Source: Planctomycetota bacterium
GTDB taxonomy: Bacteria; Planctomycetota; Planctomycetia; Pirellulales; Pirellulaceae
DNA: 31,409 bases
Direction of reading: 5' to 3'
Assembly (NCBI GenBank): GCA_026692885.1
Contig: JAPLNJ010000788.1
Span: 1-31,409, forward strand
In this document: piece by piece, positions 15,185 through 23,735 of the stretch
How the letters are laid out: every line of letters starts with the position of its first letter
How positions within the stretch are numbered: the first letter of the stretch is position 1
The notes under the pieces: model-generated
The model's input: the letters and a program-made list of their open reading frames with translations, nothing else
What the model was told of the DNA's origin: nothing
Databases searched by the model: none
Program-made: the position numbers and the translations under genes

Positions 15185-16093
15185 TTAACCACGTTGGAGA
15201 TACTCACGTGATTTCGCCAAGGCTTCGGACATGGCGTCCGGTTCGATGTCTCCATGCATGAACGGATTCACGTACCAGCGGTACTTGGCTTTCGCCAAAG
15301 CGGCGACCCACGGTTTGAAATCGGTCGGCCCGTGGCCGGGCAGTTGCTGCGCGCCGTCGGCCAATTGCCAGGCGTAGAAGAAGAACAACTGCTGTCCGCA
15401 AACACCGATGGTGTCTTCGACCGAGACCTTGGCCGCCTGCAGATGATACGGGGCCAACGCGAGTCCCAGTCGGGGCGAACGGTTCAGTTCCACGAACGCC
15501 TTGAATGAATCCAGGGAATCCAGCAAGGCATGTCCGTGATTCTCGATGGCCAGATAGGAATTGTATTTCTCGGCCAACTCGACCTGGGGCTTCAGACTCT
15601 CCAGAAAGCTGCGCATGCGGGTGGTCAGTTCGGCGGGAGCACACGGGCCGGCGCTGCCTTGAATCGCCACCCCGCCGCCCATCTGCCCCAGTAATTCGGC
15701 GTACTTCGGATAGCCGCCGGCGTAGACCGAGAAGGCGAACAACTTCAGCCGATTGGCTTCCAGCACCTGCTTCAGTCCCTCGGCGCCCAAGCGTTTGGCG
15801 ACATCATCCAAGTGCGGACAGCCGGCATGAGCCGACCAGATGTCGATCGCTTCGTAGCCCAGTTTGGCAATCCGCTGGCAGGCCTGCTCGATCGGCAAGT
15901 GCAAGTAATGGATCGAAGACGTAGACAACCGCAGCTTCCAGACATCCTCCTGGGCCAGCCCCGCCGCCTCCTGGGCCAGCCCCGCCGCGGGCAGACCCTT
16001 CAGGACCAGGCCGGCGGCGAGGCCGGTAGAGACTTTTTGCAGGAACTCGCGTCGACTGGAAATACGTGGTGCAGGGATTCGCGAAGTACTCAT
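15185..16093 (-). CDS. Tat-exported sugar phosphate isomerase/epimerase-like protein
   Basis: This 302-residue protein is of the xylose isomerase-like TIM-barrel superfamily. It has a twin-arginine signal (SRREFLQK, R14-R15) and hydrophobic segment at about residues 13-40, as in many planctomycete exported members. The barrel carries AIDIWSAHAGCPHLDD, LFAFSVYAGGYPKY, YLAIENHGHALLDS (a metal-ligand Glu-Asn-His strand) and WYVNPFMHGDIEPD. The catalytic role cannot be stated from sequence. Family members act on sugars or inositols. A seven-residue duplication AAGLAQE-AAGLAQE follows the signal, encoded by a perfect 21-base tandem repeat (15946-15987). The ATG at 16093 has GGAG upstream. It is divergent from the motor-like gene at 16491. 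Confidence 0.82.
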   Translation of the reverse strand: MSTSRIPAPRISSRREFLQKVSTGLAAGLVLKGLPAAGLAQEAAGLAQEDVWKLRLSTSSIHYLHLPIEQACQRIAKLGYEAIDIWSAHAGCPHLDDVAKRLGAEGLKQVLEANRLKLFAFSVYAGGYPKYAELLGQMGGGVAIQGSAGPCAPAELTTRMRSFLESLKPQVELAEKYNSYLAIENHGHALLDSLDSFKAFVELNRSPRLGLALAPYHLQAAKVSVEDTIGVCGQQLFFFYAWQLADGAQQLPGHGPTDFKPWVAALAKAKYRWYVNPFMHGDIEPDAMSEALAKSREYLQRG

Positions 16094-16159
16094 TAGCTGG
16101 CTCCATCTACGGGTTCACGGCAAGCGGACGGCAGGTATCTGTCCGATCCACGTGGACAG

Positions 16160-16195
16160 GTCTCTCCGAGACCGGGTTTTGCGTCTCGGAGAGAC
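16160..16195. repeat. Perfect 13-base inverted repeat in the 16094-16490 gap
   Basis: GTCTCTCCGAGAC (16160-16172) and its exact complement (16183-16195) enclose a 10-base loop. It sits about 65 bases upstream of the isomerase start, between divergent genes, so it is not a terminator of either. It resembles the dispersed palindromes elsewhere in this window. The rest of this 397-base gap shows no gene. AT-richer sequence at about 16400-16430 may hold the promoter of the 16491 gene, but no clear -35/-10 pair is seen. Confidence 0.6.
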
Positions 16196-16490
16196 ACGAC
16201 CACGTGAATGCGACGCAGTCCCGCGAAGGGTAGATTATTTCCGTCTGTTTGCCTAAAATCCACCGGACTTGGCGATAATGCTATCTTTGAGACGTGCGTA
16301 TCGTCAAGCCAGTTGCCAGGAAACTGCCGATTCAGAGCTTCCGGAGCACTCGCCGGATTGACGGGGAATCCCGCGTCGGCAAACCTTACGTAATCCGCAA
16401 GGTTGATTACAATTTTTGGACCTAGACTAGAGGATCGCTTGTTGCGTTCCTTCCCACCACAGCCTTGACTCCAACCTCCGACGTGCCACC

Positions 16491-18389
16491 GTGCTGTTTT
16501 CTTTCATACTTCCGCTCGAACTGATCTATGTCTTATCCATCGCCTTCGCTTTCTTCTTGATGCAGATCTGCCTCTGCTTCGTGTTCTACTTCCGCATGAA
16601 GCGGCACGCGGGCATGCTGACCAAGCTGCTGAAGGCCCTGGATTGCGGTGAGGATGGACGCGACATCGAGCGTTTTGCCAATCGGCTCCCGTGGCTCAAA
16701 TGGGTCGATGCCAACTTTCCCCGCGATTCACGCACTCCAGGCAGCTACACCCGCGACGATGTGCTGAAGGAGTTGGACTCGCACATCGCCAGCGACAAGT
16801 ACTACCTACTGTTGCAGCGGGCCGGCGTGATGGCGCCGCTGCTGGGTGTGATTATTACCGTCGTGGGATTTCTGGTCCTGAAAGTCCCGAAAGGCGAAAC
16901 TCAGTCGTTGGCTGAAATCCTGCTCGCCGTGACCCCACTGATGGTTGGCGTGGGCACCGGAGCCCTGTTGGCGTTCATCAATCAATGGCTGCTGCACTTC
17001 GCGGGCAACGAGGTCGAGGTCGTGCGGAACGAGGCCCGTGGCTGGTTCGATGCGGCCATTTGGAGCCATGTCGGGCTGGATACGCAGGCCGCGACGGTCA
17101 AGGCGATCACGGCGATTGAACGGATGGCCAAGTCGGTGACGCATGCCGCCGAGCAGCAGGAGGTGACCGCGAACCACCTCCGCGAAAGTGTGTCAGTCAT
17201 CCAGCAGGCCTCGGCGGGGTTCCAGCAGAGCTACGCGGCCTTTGGCGCGAACCTGCAGGGCCTGCCCAGCACACTCCAGCAGTTGACGACCGCGTTGCAG
17301 GCGTCGCTGGAAACACTCCAGGTGCTGATTCCCGTCGGGCAGCGGGCCGTGGCGGGTTTGGATGTTTCTGTGGCCGCCTTCCGCGCTGCCGTGGAGAACG
17401 AGTTCGTCGAAGCGGCCAAGAGCCATCAGGCATCCATCGAAACATTCGCCGAAGGCGTGGCCCGCATCGGCGAGAGCACGGCCAGGTTGCAAGTCAGCAG
17501 CGGCGATTTGCAGGAGACGGTGAACGCCCACAGCAATGCGTTCAAGACCCTCAATCGTTCTCTGCAGAAGCAGGTGCTTCCGGCACACGAAGGCTTCCTG
17601 GCCGCCATGACGCAGTTCAACGGGCGGTCCGAAGGGTTGCTCGAACGACTGGATAGTCTGCATACGCAGCTGGTCGAGTCGCTCGAACGCATCGCCGCTC
17701 TGGAGCCGGAAGCGGCGTCCGCGATCGCCCTGTTCACCGCCTCCAGCCGAGACATGGCCGAAACGATCCAACACCGCTTCACGCCAGCTACCGAACAGCA
17801 TCGCCACCAGATCGAGACGCTGTCCGGTTCCTTGCGTCAGCTGCACGACGCGACTACCGGGCTGGCCGAGGGTGGCAAGGCCGTCGAGAACGCGATGAAG
17901 TCGCAAGCCCGGCTGGCCCAGGACATGGGCGGGGTGCAAAATACCTTGCGGCAGTCCGTCGATCAATTGGCTGAGACGACATCGGCGCTACGCCAGTCCT
18001 TCGAGGGTGAGGTGGCGCCCAGCCAGCATTCGCTGCACGAAGCGGTGGGCGAGTTCCGGGAGTCCGCGCGGCATCTGACGACCTTCATCGGCCGCGGGCT
18101 CGATCCGGTCACCCAGCGTTTGACGCAGCTGGACGAGACGCTGGCCCGTTTTGCTGGGACAGTCGACCTGATCCGGGATTTCAGCGCCGCACGCACCGAC
18201 ATCGAACGTCTGTCGCACAGCCTCGCCCAAGCGGCCACGGTGGCCGACGCCATCACCGCCCTGCCGGACCAGGTGCGCGAGGTTCTGGAACAAGTCGCGC
18301 TCACCCATCAGGAGGAACTCGCTAGGAATTCCCGAAGCGGGTTGTTCAGCCTGTTCGGCGGACGGCGACGGGTGAAGGTCGATCGTTAG
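16491..18389 (+). CDS. MotA/TolQ/ExbB-like channel subunit with long helical tail
   Basis: This 632-residue inner-membrane protein has TM1 at about residues 2-35, a cytoplasmic segment, TM2 at about 110-130 (GVMAPLLGVIITVVGFLVL) and TM3 at about 140-168 (ILLAVTPLMVGVGTGALLAF). This is the ExbB/TolQ/MotA core, including the Thr-containing TM3 that lines the ion path. The remaining ~430 residues are almost all Ala/Gln/Glu/Leu-rich helix (coiled-coil-like), as in ZorA, whose tail extends into the cytoplasm. The start is GTG at 16491. Later ATGs would remove TM1. It is followed after 306 bases by a single-TM vWA protein with a MotB/ExbD-like Asp, the probable partner. Together they likely form a proton- or sodium-driven 5:2 motor. 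The output of the motor is unknown. Confidence 0.75.
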   Translation: MLFSFILPLELIYVLSIAFAFFLMQICLCFVFYFRMKRHAGMLTKLLKALDCGEDGRDIERFANRLPWLKWVDANFPRDSRTPGSYTRDDVLKELDSHIASDKYYLLLQRAGVMAPLLGVIITVVGFLVLKVPKGETQSLAEILLAVTPLMVGVGTGALLAFINQWLLHFAGNEVEVVRNEARGWFDAAIWSHVGLDTQAATVKAITAIERMAKSVTHAAEQQEVTANHLRESVSVIQQASAGFQQSYAAFGANLQGLPSTLQQLTTALQASLETLQVLIPVGQRAVAGLDVSVAAFRAAVENEFVEAAKSHQASIETFAEGVARIGESTARLQVSSGDLQETVNAHSNAFKTLNRSLQKQVLPAHEGFLAAMTQFNGRSEGLLERLDSLHTQLVESLERIAALEPEAASAIALFTASSRDMAETIQHRFTPATEQHRHQIETLSGSLRQLHDATTGLAEGGKAVENAMKSQARLAQDMGGVQNTLRQSVDQLAETTSALRQSFEGEVAPSQHSLHEAVGEFRESARHLTTFIGRGLDPVTQRLTQLDETLARFAGTVDLIRDFSAARTDIERLSHSLAQAATVADAITALPDQVREVLEQVALTHQEELARNSRSGLFSLFGGRRRVKVDR

Positions 18390-18513
18390 CGGCCGTAAAG
18401 AAACAAATTCGTAGAGCGGAATTCATTCCGCCCGAGCGGACTGAAGTCCGCTCTACTACGAAACTGCGGAGTCATTTCTTTACAGCAGCCGCTTAGCGGC
18501 CGTAAAGAAACAA
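18386..18513. repeat. MITE-like palindromic insertion between the motor genes
   Basis: A perfect 21-base direct repeat (18386-18406 and 18493-18513, containing GCGGCCGTAAAGAAAC) brackets a nested palindrome: GTAAAGAAA (18395-18403) against TTTCTTTAC (18475-18483), and GTAGAGCGG (18411-18419) against CCGCTCTAC (18448-18456). The first copy overlaps the stop codon at 18387-18389. The structure suggests a small non-autonomous element or repeat RNA. The remaining bases to 18695 show no gene. Confidence 0.65.
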
Positions 18514-18695
18514 CTCTGTGGGAACGTGGGGCGAAATGACTTACTGGGTTTCGCAGCGGCGGCGAAGGCTAGGGGTCGGACTGACGAACGACATCGGGCA
18601 CTCGCTTGCGGGTGTCGACGGCGGTGGCTAAACTCGGGGTGCCGTTGGCTCCGGGTTAAACGAATTTCGCCATCTTATGAGTCAGGGATTAGGCC

Positions 18696-20225
18696 ATGAA
18701 TCTGGAAAAAGCTACTTCCCATTCCAGCGAAGCCGGATTGGCTGGGTGGATCTCCAGCAACGACGTCACGCTGTTCACGGTGGTCCTGGTGGTCGGCGTC
18801 GCGATTTTCCTGCAGGCGAACGTGATCAAGGGTTCGAAAGAGAATCGGAATATCTCGAAGAATCTCTCGGACACGCGAGACGAACTGGAGGCGGCCACCG
18901 CTGAGCTCGAGGAAACCGAGAATCGTCTGCAAGAGATCCAGCAGTTGCTCGAGGCGACCAAGCAGCAACTGGCGACGGCCAAGCAGGAAAAGAACGCCAT
19001 CGAAGCGGCTCGCACGCAACTGGACAAGGATTTGCTGGCGGCGATGAACGACGTCAAGGCCCTGAACCAGGCCCTGAATGGTTTGAAGGTCGAGCGGACC
19101 AATCTGCTGACGGCCGCCGAGACTCTCAGCCGGGACAAAATGTCCTTGGCGCAAGAGAAAGAATCTCTCACCAAGTCCAAGAACGACCTGGCGACCGAGT
19201 CCGTCAACTTGGCGGCCATGCTGAAACAGCGGCTCCTGGAAGTCGACGGCCTGAAGCAGGCACGCGACGAGTTGAACAAGAAAGCCTCGGACTTGGACAA
19301 ACTCGTCCAAGAGTTGCAGCGGAAATTGGGCCTGGACGAGCAGAAGATGGCCGAATTGGAGAAATCCAGCGCGGCCGAAACCGCCAGCCTCAAGCAGCAG
19401 GCGGAGGCTGCCAAGCTACAGGCCAAGACCGACCTCGCGGCGTGGGACGCGAAGGTGCAAGCCGCCTTGGCAAAACTGGCGGAAACGGAACTGAAGGCCA
19501 AGCAGAGCGACGAGTACTACAACAACTACTGGAAGAACCTCTGGCGTGGGCGGGCGGAAGAGTACAAGCTGACCCTGGAAAACAAACTGGGCGTCCTTAA
19601 CACCCAACTGACAAGCACTGCGGAAACGCTAAAATCGACGCAGAATCAGCTGCTGCTGCGACGGTCCCAAGAGAAGACGGTCAAACGGGAGTTGGTCGGC
19701 ATCAACGGCCAACTTAAGCGAGTTGCGATTGTGTTTGACTCGTCTGGCAGCATGACCGAAGGCGGCCGTTGGGACGAGGTCACGCGGATCACCGCCACCT
19801 GGCTGCAGCATCTGGAATTCGACCAGTGCGTGCTGATCGTGTTCTCGTCGGAGGTGAGCGTCTTCCCGGTCGATGGATCTTTGCTCTCGGTCACTGGTCC
19901 GCAAGGCGACACCAATCGCACTCGCTTGCTCCAATACCTTAAGTCCGTCAAGCCGGAGGGCTGGACCAATACGCTGGCCGCGATGCAGACGGCCTACCGA
20001 TACCGCGACCTGGATACGATTGTGCTGTTCTCCGACGGCGCGCCGACGTACGCCGCCTCGAACAAGTTCAATCCCGAAATGGCCCAGCAGATCTACGCCC
20101 TGTGCCGGCAGCACGCCAATGTCCCCGTCAACACCATCGGACTGGGCAACTACTTCGAGCAGGATCTCTCGACCTTCCTCCGCACCGTTGCCAAGCTGAC
20201 CGGCGGCACGTTTCTGGGCCGCTAG
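18696..20225 (+). CDS. Single-TM coiled-coil vWA protein, predicted MotB/ExbD-like partner
   Basis: This 509-residue protein has a short cytoplasmic N terminus, then D23 immediately before one transmembrane helix (about residues 24-42, VTLFTVVLVVGVAIFLQ). That Asp-at-TM layout matches the ion-carrying Asp of MotB, ExbD and ZorB. A coiled coil of about 270 residues (about 48-320) follows, presumably outside the cytoplasmic membrane. Last comes a von Willebrand factor A domain (about 342-509) with a complete MIDAS: D348-S-S350-G-S352, T424 in GWTNT, and D447 in FSDGAP. The ATG at 18696 is the first plausible start. It is downstream of the ExbB-like gene on the same strand. The vWA domain takes the place of the peptidoglycan-binding domain of ordinary stators and may grip a ligand. 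The pairing is inferred. Confidence 0.75.
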   Translation: MNLEKATSHSSEAGLAGWISSNDVTLFTVVLVVGVAIFLQANVIKGSKENRNISKNLSDTRDELEAATAELEETENRLQEIQQLLEATKQQLATAKQEKNAIEAARTQLDKDLLAAMNDVKALNQALNGLKVERTNLLTAAETLSRDKMSLAQEKESLTKSKNDLATESVNLAAMLKQRLLEVDGLKQARDELNKKASDLDKLVQELQRKLGLDEQKMAELEKSSAAETASLKQQAEAAKLQAKTDLAAWDAKVQAALAKLAETELKAKQSDEYYNNYWKNLWRGRAEEYKLTLENKLGVLNTQLTSTAETLKSTQNQLLLRRSQEKTVKRELVGINGQLKRVAIVFDSSGSMTEGGRWDEVTRITATWLQHLEFDQCVLIVFSSEVSVFPVDGSLLSVTGPQGDTNRTRLLQYLKSVKPEGWTNTLAAMQTAYRYRDLDTIVLFSDGAPTYAASNKFNPEMAQQIYALCRQHANVPVNTIGLGNYFEQDLSTFLRTVAKLTGGTFLGR

Positions 20226-20553
20226 CCCGGATGAAAAGTTCCTGTTGTAAGTTTCGGCAGAGCAAGAACTTTTGGCGTGTGCCGGGAAATTCTCGCAGTT
20301 TTGTCGTTTCCTTTTGGCCGCGTCCGGCGTTTAATGTGTGGCTCGCCGTCTGGTTGTGACCTCAGCTCGGACCCGTTACGCGGCAAAATGGTCCGCGGGC
20401 GGTGAGCCGCAAACTGCCTTGATAAGGGCGTTACGCGGAAAGCTAGCAGCGGATCGACGCAAGCGCGAAGCGTCAGCCAGGAAACGCCGCTTTTCCTCGC
20501 TGACGCATCACACTTACGGTGCGCAACGTTCCGATCAAGACCATCAAGGCCCG
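20220..20553. repeat. Repeat-rich gap with REP-like element after the vWA gene
   Basis: Right after the stop comes CCCGGATGA (20226-20234), a phrase that also follows two later genes. Further on, a 15-base dyad with one mismatch (20470-20484 / 20492-20506, GCGTCAGCCAGGAAA) forms a hairpin, and the element ends in ACGTTCCGATCAAGACC (about 20525-20541). The same outline recurs at 21779-21908. From 20554 to 20632 GACAGACCCCGC is partly repeated. No gene is seen in this 407-base gap. Confidence 0.6.
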
Positions 20554-20632
20554 CAGACAGACCCCGCCGACAGACCCCGCAGATTCCCCGCCCTCCGCAC
20601 TTTCATCCACCTGAAGTATCGGGGAGAACCCA

Positions 20633-21031
20633 ATGATGCTCACGACACATAGTCCCTGGTCGCTCACCCCGCTCCGCATTCTCTTGGCGGACGATAGCGT
20701 CGTACATCAGAAGGTCGCCACCGCCTTGCTGCAGAAGCAAGGCCACACGGTGACAATCACCAGCAACGGGAAGGAAGCCGTGGAGGCGTTGGAGAGTCAG
20801 AACTTCGACCTCGTGCTGATGGACGTCGAGATGCCCGTGATGAATGGCCTGGAAGCGACCACGGCCATTCGCCAGCGGGAAAGCTGGCAAGGCGGGCACA
20901 TCCCGGTCGTGGCGGTGACATCGATTCCCGACGTCGCGCGATGCTTTGCGGCGGGCATGGACGCCCATCTCCCCAAGCCCTTGCAGGCCGAGGCACTCCA
21001 TCTGACCATGCAGCGGTTCACGCCGCGCTGA
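20633..21031 (+). CDS. Stand-alone response regulator receiver domain
   Basis: This 132-residue protein is a single CheY-like receiver. It has the acidic pair D20-D21 (LLADDS), the phosphoacceptor D64 in LVLMDVEMPVMNG, T96 (VAVTS) and K115 (LPKP). It has no output domain, so it works by docking to a partner or as a phosphate shuttle. The sequence style (DVEMPVMNGLEAT) is that of receivers attached to hybrid histidine kinases. The ATG at 20633 (or 20636) has GGGGAG upstream. Six bases separate its stop from the ABC ATPase gene, so the two are probably co-transcribed. No histidine kinase is present nearby. Confidence 0.9.
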   Translation: MMLTTHSPWSLTPLRILLADDSVVHQKVATALLQKQGHTVTITSNGKEAVEALESQNFDLVLMDVEMPVMNGLEATTAIRQRESWQGGHIPVVAVTSIPDVARCFAAGMDAHLPKPLQAEALHLTMQRFTPR

Positions 21032-21037
21032 AGGCCG

Positions 21038-21781
21038 ATGTTGGAATTCGAAAACGTCACGCGGAAATACGGCTCGAAGGTGGCGGTGGATGGATTGAGT
21101 TTCTCGATCCCTGCCGGACAGTTGTTCGCCTTTCTCGGACCGAACGGGGCGGGCAAGACCACCACCATCAAAATGCTCGTCGGTTTGCTGCGGCCGACTG
21201 AGGGGGGCGTTCGCGTCGGCGGCTTCGACACGGTCCGGCAGACCCGCGAGGCCACGCGGTTGATCGGCTACGTGCCCGACAATGCGTTTCTCTACGAGAA
21301 GCTCTCCGGCCGGGAGTTCCTGGAATTCGTGGCCGAGACGCGGGGCTTGGATCGAACCCAGCGTAACGAGGCGATCCAGCGGCAGTCGCACCAATTCGGG
21401 CTGTCGGATTTCCTGGATGATCTGACCGAGACGTACTCTCACGGGATGAAGCAACGCACTGTCTTCGCCGCAGTCATGCTGCACGAACCACCCGTGTTGG
21501 TCATCGACGAGCCGATGGTCGGTTTGGACCCGAAAAGCGCTCGGCTGGTCAAGGATCTGCTGCGGCAGCGAGCTGCCGCGGGAGGCACCGTGTTCATGTC
21601 GACGCATACGTTGGCCCTGGCGGAAGAGATCGCGGATCGCGTGGGTATCATCGACCGCGGTCACGTGAAGTTCCTGGGGACGCGGGAGGAGCTCCGGCAG
21701 GAGTTGACGCTGCAAGCCAGTACCCTGGAGGAGTTATTTCTGCGGCTGACGGCGGAGACGGACGAAAGCGGGTCGACGTAA
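21038..21781 (+). CDS. ABC transporter ATP-binding protein
   Basis: This 247-residue ABC ATPase has Walker A GPNGAGKT at residues 34-41, a degenerate signature YSHGMKQR in place of LSGGQ (about 138-145), Walker B VLVIDEPMVGLD and the switch His in MSTHTLALAEE. The sequence is of the DrrA/CcmA-type exporter class (GLLRPTEGGVRVGGFDT). It energises the permease encoded at 21921-23720, 139 bases downstream and separated by a palindromic repeat. The substrate is unknown. It follows the receiver gene by 6 bases. Confidence 0.92.
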   Translation: MLEFENVTRKYGSKVAVDGLSFSIPAGQLFAFLGPNGAGKTTTIKMLVGLLRPTEGGVRVGGFDTVRQTREATRLIGYVPDNAFLYEKLSGREFLEFVAETRGLDRTQRNEAIQRQSHQFGLSDFLDDLTETYSHGMKQRTVFAAVMLHEPPVLVIDEPMVGLDPKSARLVKDLLRQRAAAGGTVFMSTHTLALAEEIADRVGIIDRGHVKFLGTREELRQELTLQASTLEELFLRLTAETDESGST

Positions 21782-21908
21782 CCCGGATTATTCACGGACC
21801 AATCGCAACCCGAAGCGTAAGCGAGGAAGAGCGGCGTTATCCTCGCTTACGCTTCGGGTTACGGTGATCCGCTGCTCGCGTTTTGCGATCCGTTCCGATC
21901 AAGGCCGT
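21779..21908. repeat. REP-like palindrome between the ABC genes
   Basis: A perfect 21-base inverted repeat (21807-21827 / 21840-21860, core CGAAGCGTAAGCGAGG) forms a strong hairpin with a 12-base loop. It is preceded by CCCGGAT directly after the stop codon and followed by CGTTCCGATCAAGGCC (about 21891-21906), matching the outline seen at 20220-20553. It lies inside a probable operon and could attenuate or protect the mRNA. Confidence 0.7.
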
Positions 21909-21920
21909 AACAGGTGATTC

Positions 21921-23720
21921 GTGGTGAACCCATCCTCCGAACTGGTCCAGGAGCTACCTCCGTCCACGCCGCCGGCGCCGCTGGGCCGCTTGTTGCAGGC
22001 CCGGGCGGAGGCCGAGGCCTTTTGGCGCATGCGATTGCGGCTGGTCCGCACGCTGATTCGGCAAGCATTTGCGGTCGCTCGGTTTCGTCTGGCGTTGATC
22101 TTGTTGTTGATGAGCCTGCTGTGGTTCGGCCTGTTCGTGCTGTTCCACGCAGGCTTCGTCTTCATGCGGAGTACGCTGCCACGCGACCTGTACGCCCCGA
22201 CCATGCGGGTGATCTTCGGCATGTTCTTCGTCACCCTGATGGCCATGCTGGCCTTCTCCTCCGGAATCATCCTCTTCGGGTCTCTGTTTCGGAATCGCGA
22301 GGTGGCCTTTTTGTTGACCTTGCCCGCGCGCATCGAACGCGTCTTCCTGCACAAGTTCCAGGAGGCGGTCTTCCTGGCCGGTTGGGGCTTCCTGTTGTTG
22401 GGCAGCCCGATGCTCCTGGCCTATGGGCTGGTCGCCCATTCGCCCTGGTACTACTTCGTCATGTTGGTGCCCTTCCTGGTCGCGTTTTCGGTCATTCCGG
22501 TCGGCTTCAGCGCCATCGTGTGCTTGGTCGTCGTGCGGCACTTGCCCAATCGCCTCGGCTGGCTGGCCGCGAGCTTGTTTGCAGGAGGCGTGGCGTTGAT
22601 CCAGTGGGTCGGCTGGCCCCTGATCACCGGCTTTCAGCGTGATCTGCTCACGCCGGATTGGTTTCTGAGCGTCCTGGATCGGCTGCGGTTTACCGAACAC
22701 CGCTGGCTGCCCAGTTGGTGGCTCAGTTCCGGTCTCCTGGACGCGGCCGAAGGCGAAGGGATCGAGAGCGTGTTGTTTCTGGCCTTGCTGATCTCCAACG
22801 CGTTGTTGCTTCAGCAGTTGGCGACGTGGATTGCCGGGGCCACGCTCCGTTCGGCGTACAGTGCCCTCCAGGGACGCTCCAGCGGGCGTCGTCGCGTCCG
22901 AGTGGCCTGGCTCGATCGCGCAGTCTCATGGCTGACGGCCTCCCTGCCTGCACCCACGCGTCTCTTGATTATCAAGGATGTCCGGCTGTTCTGCCGTGAC
23001 CCGGTGCAGTGGAGCCAGATCCTGATCTTCTTCGGACTGCAAGGACTCTATCTGCTCAACGTGCGGCGTTTCAGCCACGATGCATCCTACGCGGGTTGGG
23101 TCAACATGCTCAGCTTGCTGAACGTGGCCGTGGTGGGGCTGTTGCTGTCCACGTTCACCGCGTGGTTCATCTTCCCGATGATCAGCCTGGAACGCTCGCG
23201 GTTCTGGATTCTCGGCCTGTTGCCGCTGCGTCGAGAGACGATCCTGTGGAGCAAGTTCCTGTTCTCGGCCGGCGGAACAACCATTTCCTACGCGGGGCTG
23301 ATCCTACTCAGCGACTTGTTGTTCGGAGTCGGGCCGCTGCTGGTGTCGGTTCATCAGGTCGCGTGCCTGCTGCTTTGTCTGGGACTCTCGGGCATCGCCG
23401 TCGGGTTGGGGGCCAAGCTGCCGAGTCTGCGGGAGCAATTGCCGTCGCACATCGCGGCGGGATTCGGGGGCACGGTGAATCTGATCGTCAGTACGGTGTA
23501 CACCGTGCTGATCGTAGTCCTGATGGTGTTACCGTACCATCTGTATGTCGGCGACTACGCCCACAGCGATTTCGGACTTTACTCCTCTCGTCACTTCCTC
23601 GGGCGCTGGCTCGATCTTTGGCTGGTCGGAGGAACTGCGTCGAGCATTCTGCTGAGCTTGCTGGCCACAATGGTGCCCTTGCGGGTGGGTCTTCGCGCCA
23701 TCCGCGAATGGGAGTTCTAG
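21921..23720 (+). CDS. ABC exporter permease, large multi-TM
   Basis: This 599-residue integral membrane protein has about twelve hydrophobic helices, grouped in two halves (about residues 52-250 and 370-595) around a soluble region. Examples are FRLALILLLMSLLWFGLFVLF near 52-72, VIFGMFFVTLMAMLAFSS near 97-114, and VNLIVSTVYTVLIVVLMVL near 517. There is no ATPase motif. The position beside the ABC ATPase and the hydrophobicity pattern fit an ABC-2-like exporter permease with both halves fused. The start is taken as the GTG at 21921. No ATG lies close to the first helix. The substrate cannot be inferred. A phrase CCCGGATGA follows its stop, as after other genes here. Confidence 0.82.
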   Translation: MVNPSSELVQELPPSTPPAPLGRLLQARAEAEAFWRMRLRLVRTLIRQAFAVARFRLALILLLMSLLWFGLFVLFHAGFVFMRSTLPRDLYAPTMRVIFGMFFVTLMAMLAFSSGIILFGSLFRNREVAFLLTLPARIERVFLHKFQEAVFLAGWGFLLLGSPMLLAYGLVAHSPWYYFVMLVPFLVAFSVIPVGFSAIVCLVVVRHLPNRLGWLAASLFAGGVALIQWVGWPLITGFQRDLLTPDWFLSVLDRLRFTEHRWLPSWWLSSGLLDAAEGEGIESVLFLALLISNALLLQQLATWIAGATLRSAYSALQGRSSGRRRVRVAWLDRAVSWLTASLPAPTRLLIIKDVRLFCRDPVQWSQILIFFGLQGLYLLNVRRFSHDASYAGWVNMLSLLNVAVVGLLLSTFTAWFIFPMISLERSRFWILGLLPLRRETILWSKFLFSAGGTTISYAGLILLSDLLFGVGPLLVSVHQVACLLLCLGLSGIAVGLGAKLPSLREQLPSHIAAGFGGTVNLIVSTVYTVLIVVLMVLPYHLYVGDYAHSDFGLYSSRHFLGRWLDLWLVGGTASSILLSLLATMVPLRVGLRAIREWEF

Positions 23721-23735
23721 CCCGGATGATTCAGT

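Noticed and set aside
16491..20225. Complete Zorya defence system
   Set aside because: Only the ZorA-like channel and a divergent partner are present. No ZorC, ZorD or ZorE gene is adjacent, and the partner has a vWA domain rather than an OmpA-like one.
20603..21715. Long minus-strand open frame of 370 codons
   Set aside because: It is the antisense of the receiver and ABC ATPase genes, both of which have clear catalytic motifs. The minus-strand protein is His/Arg/Gln-rich with no recognisable domain.
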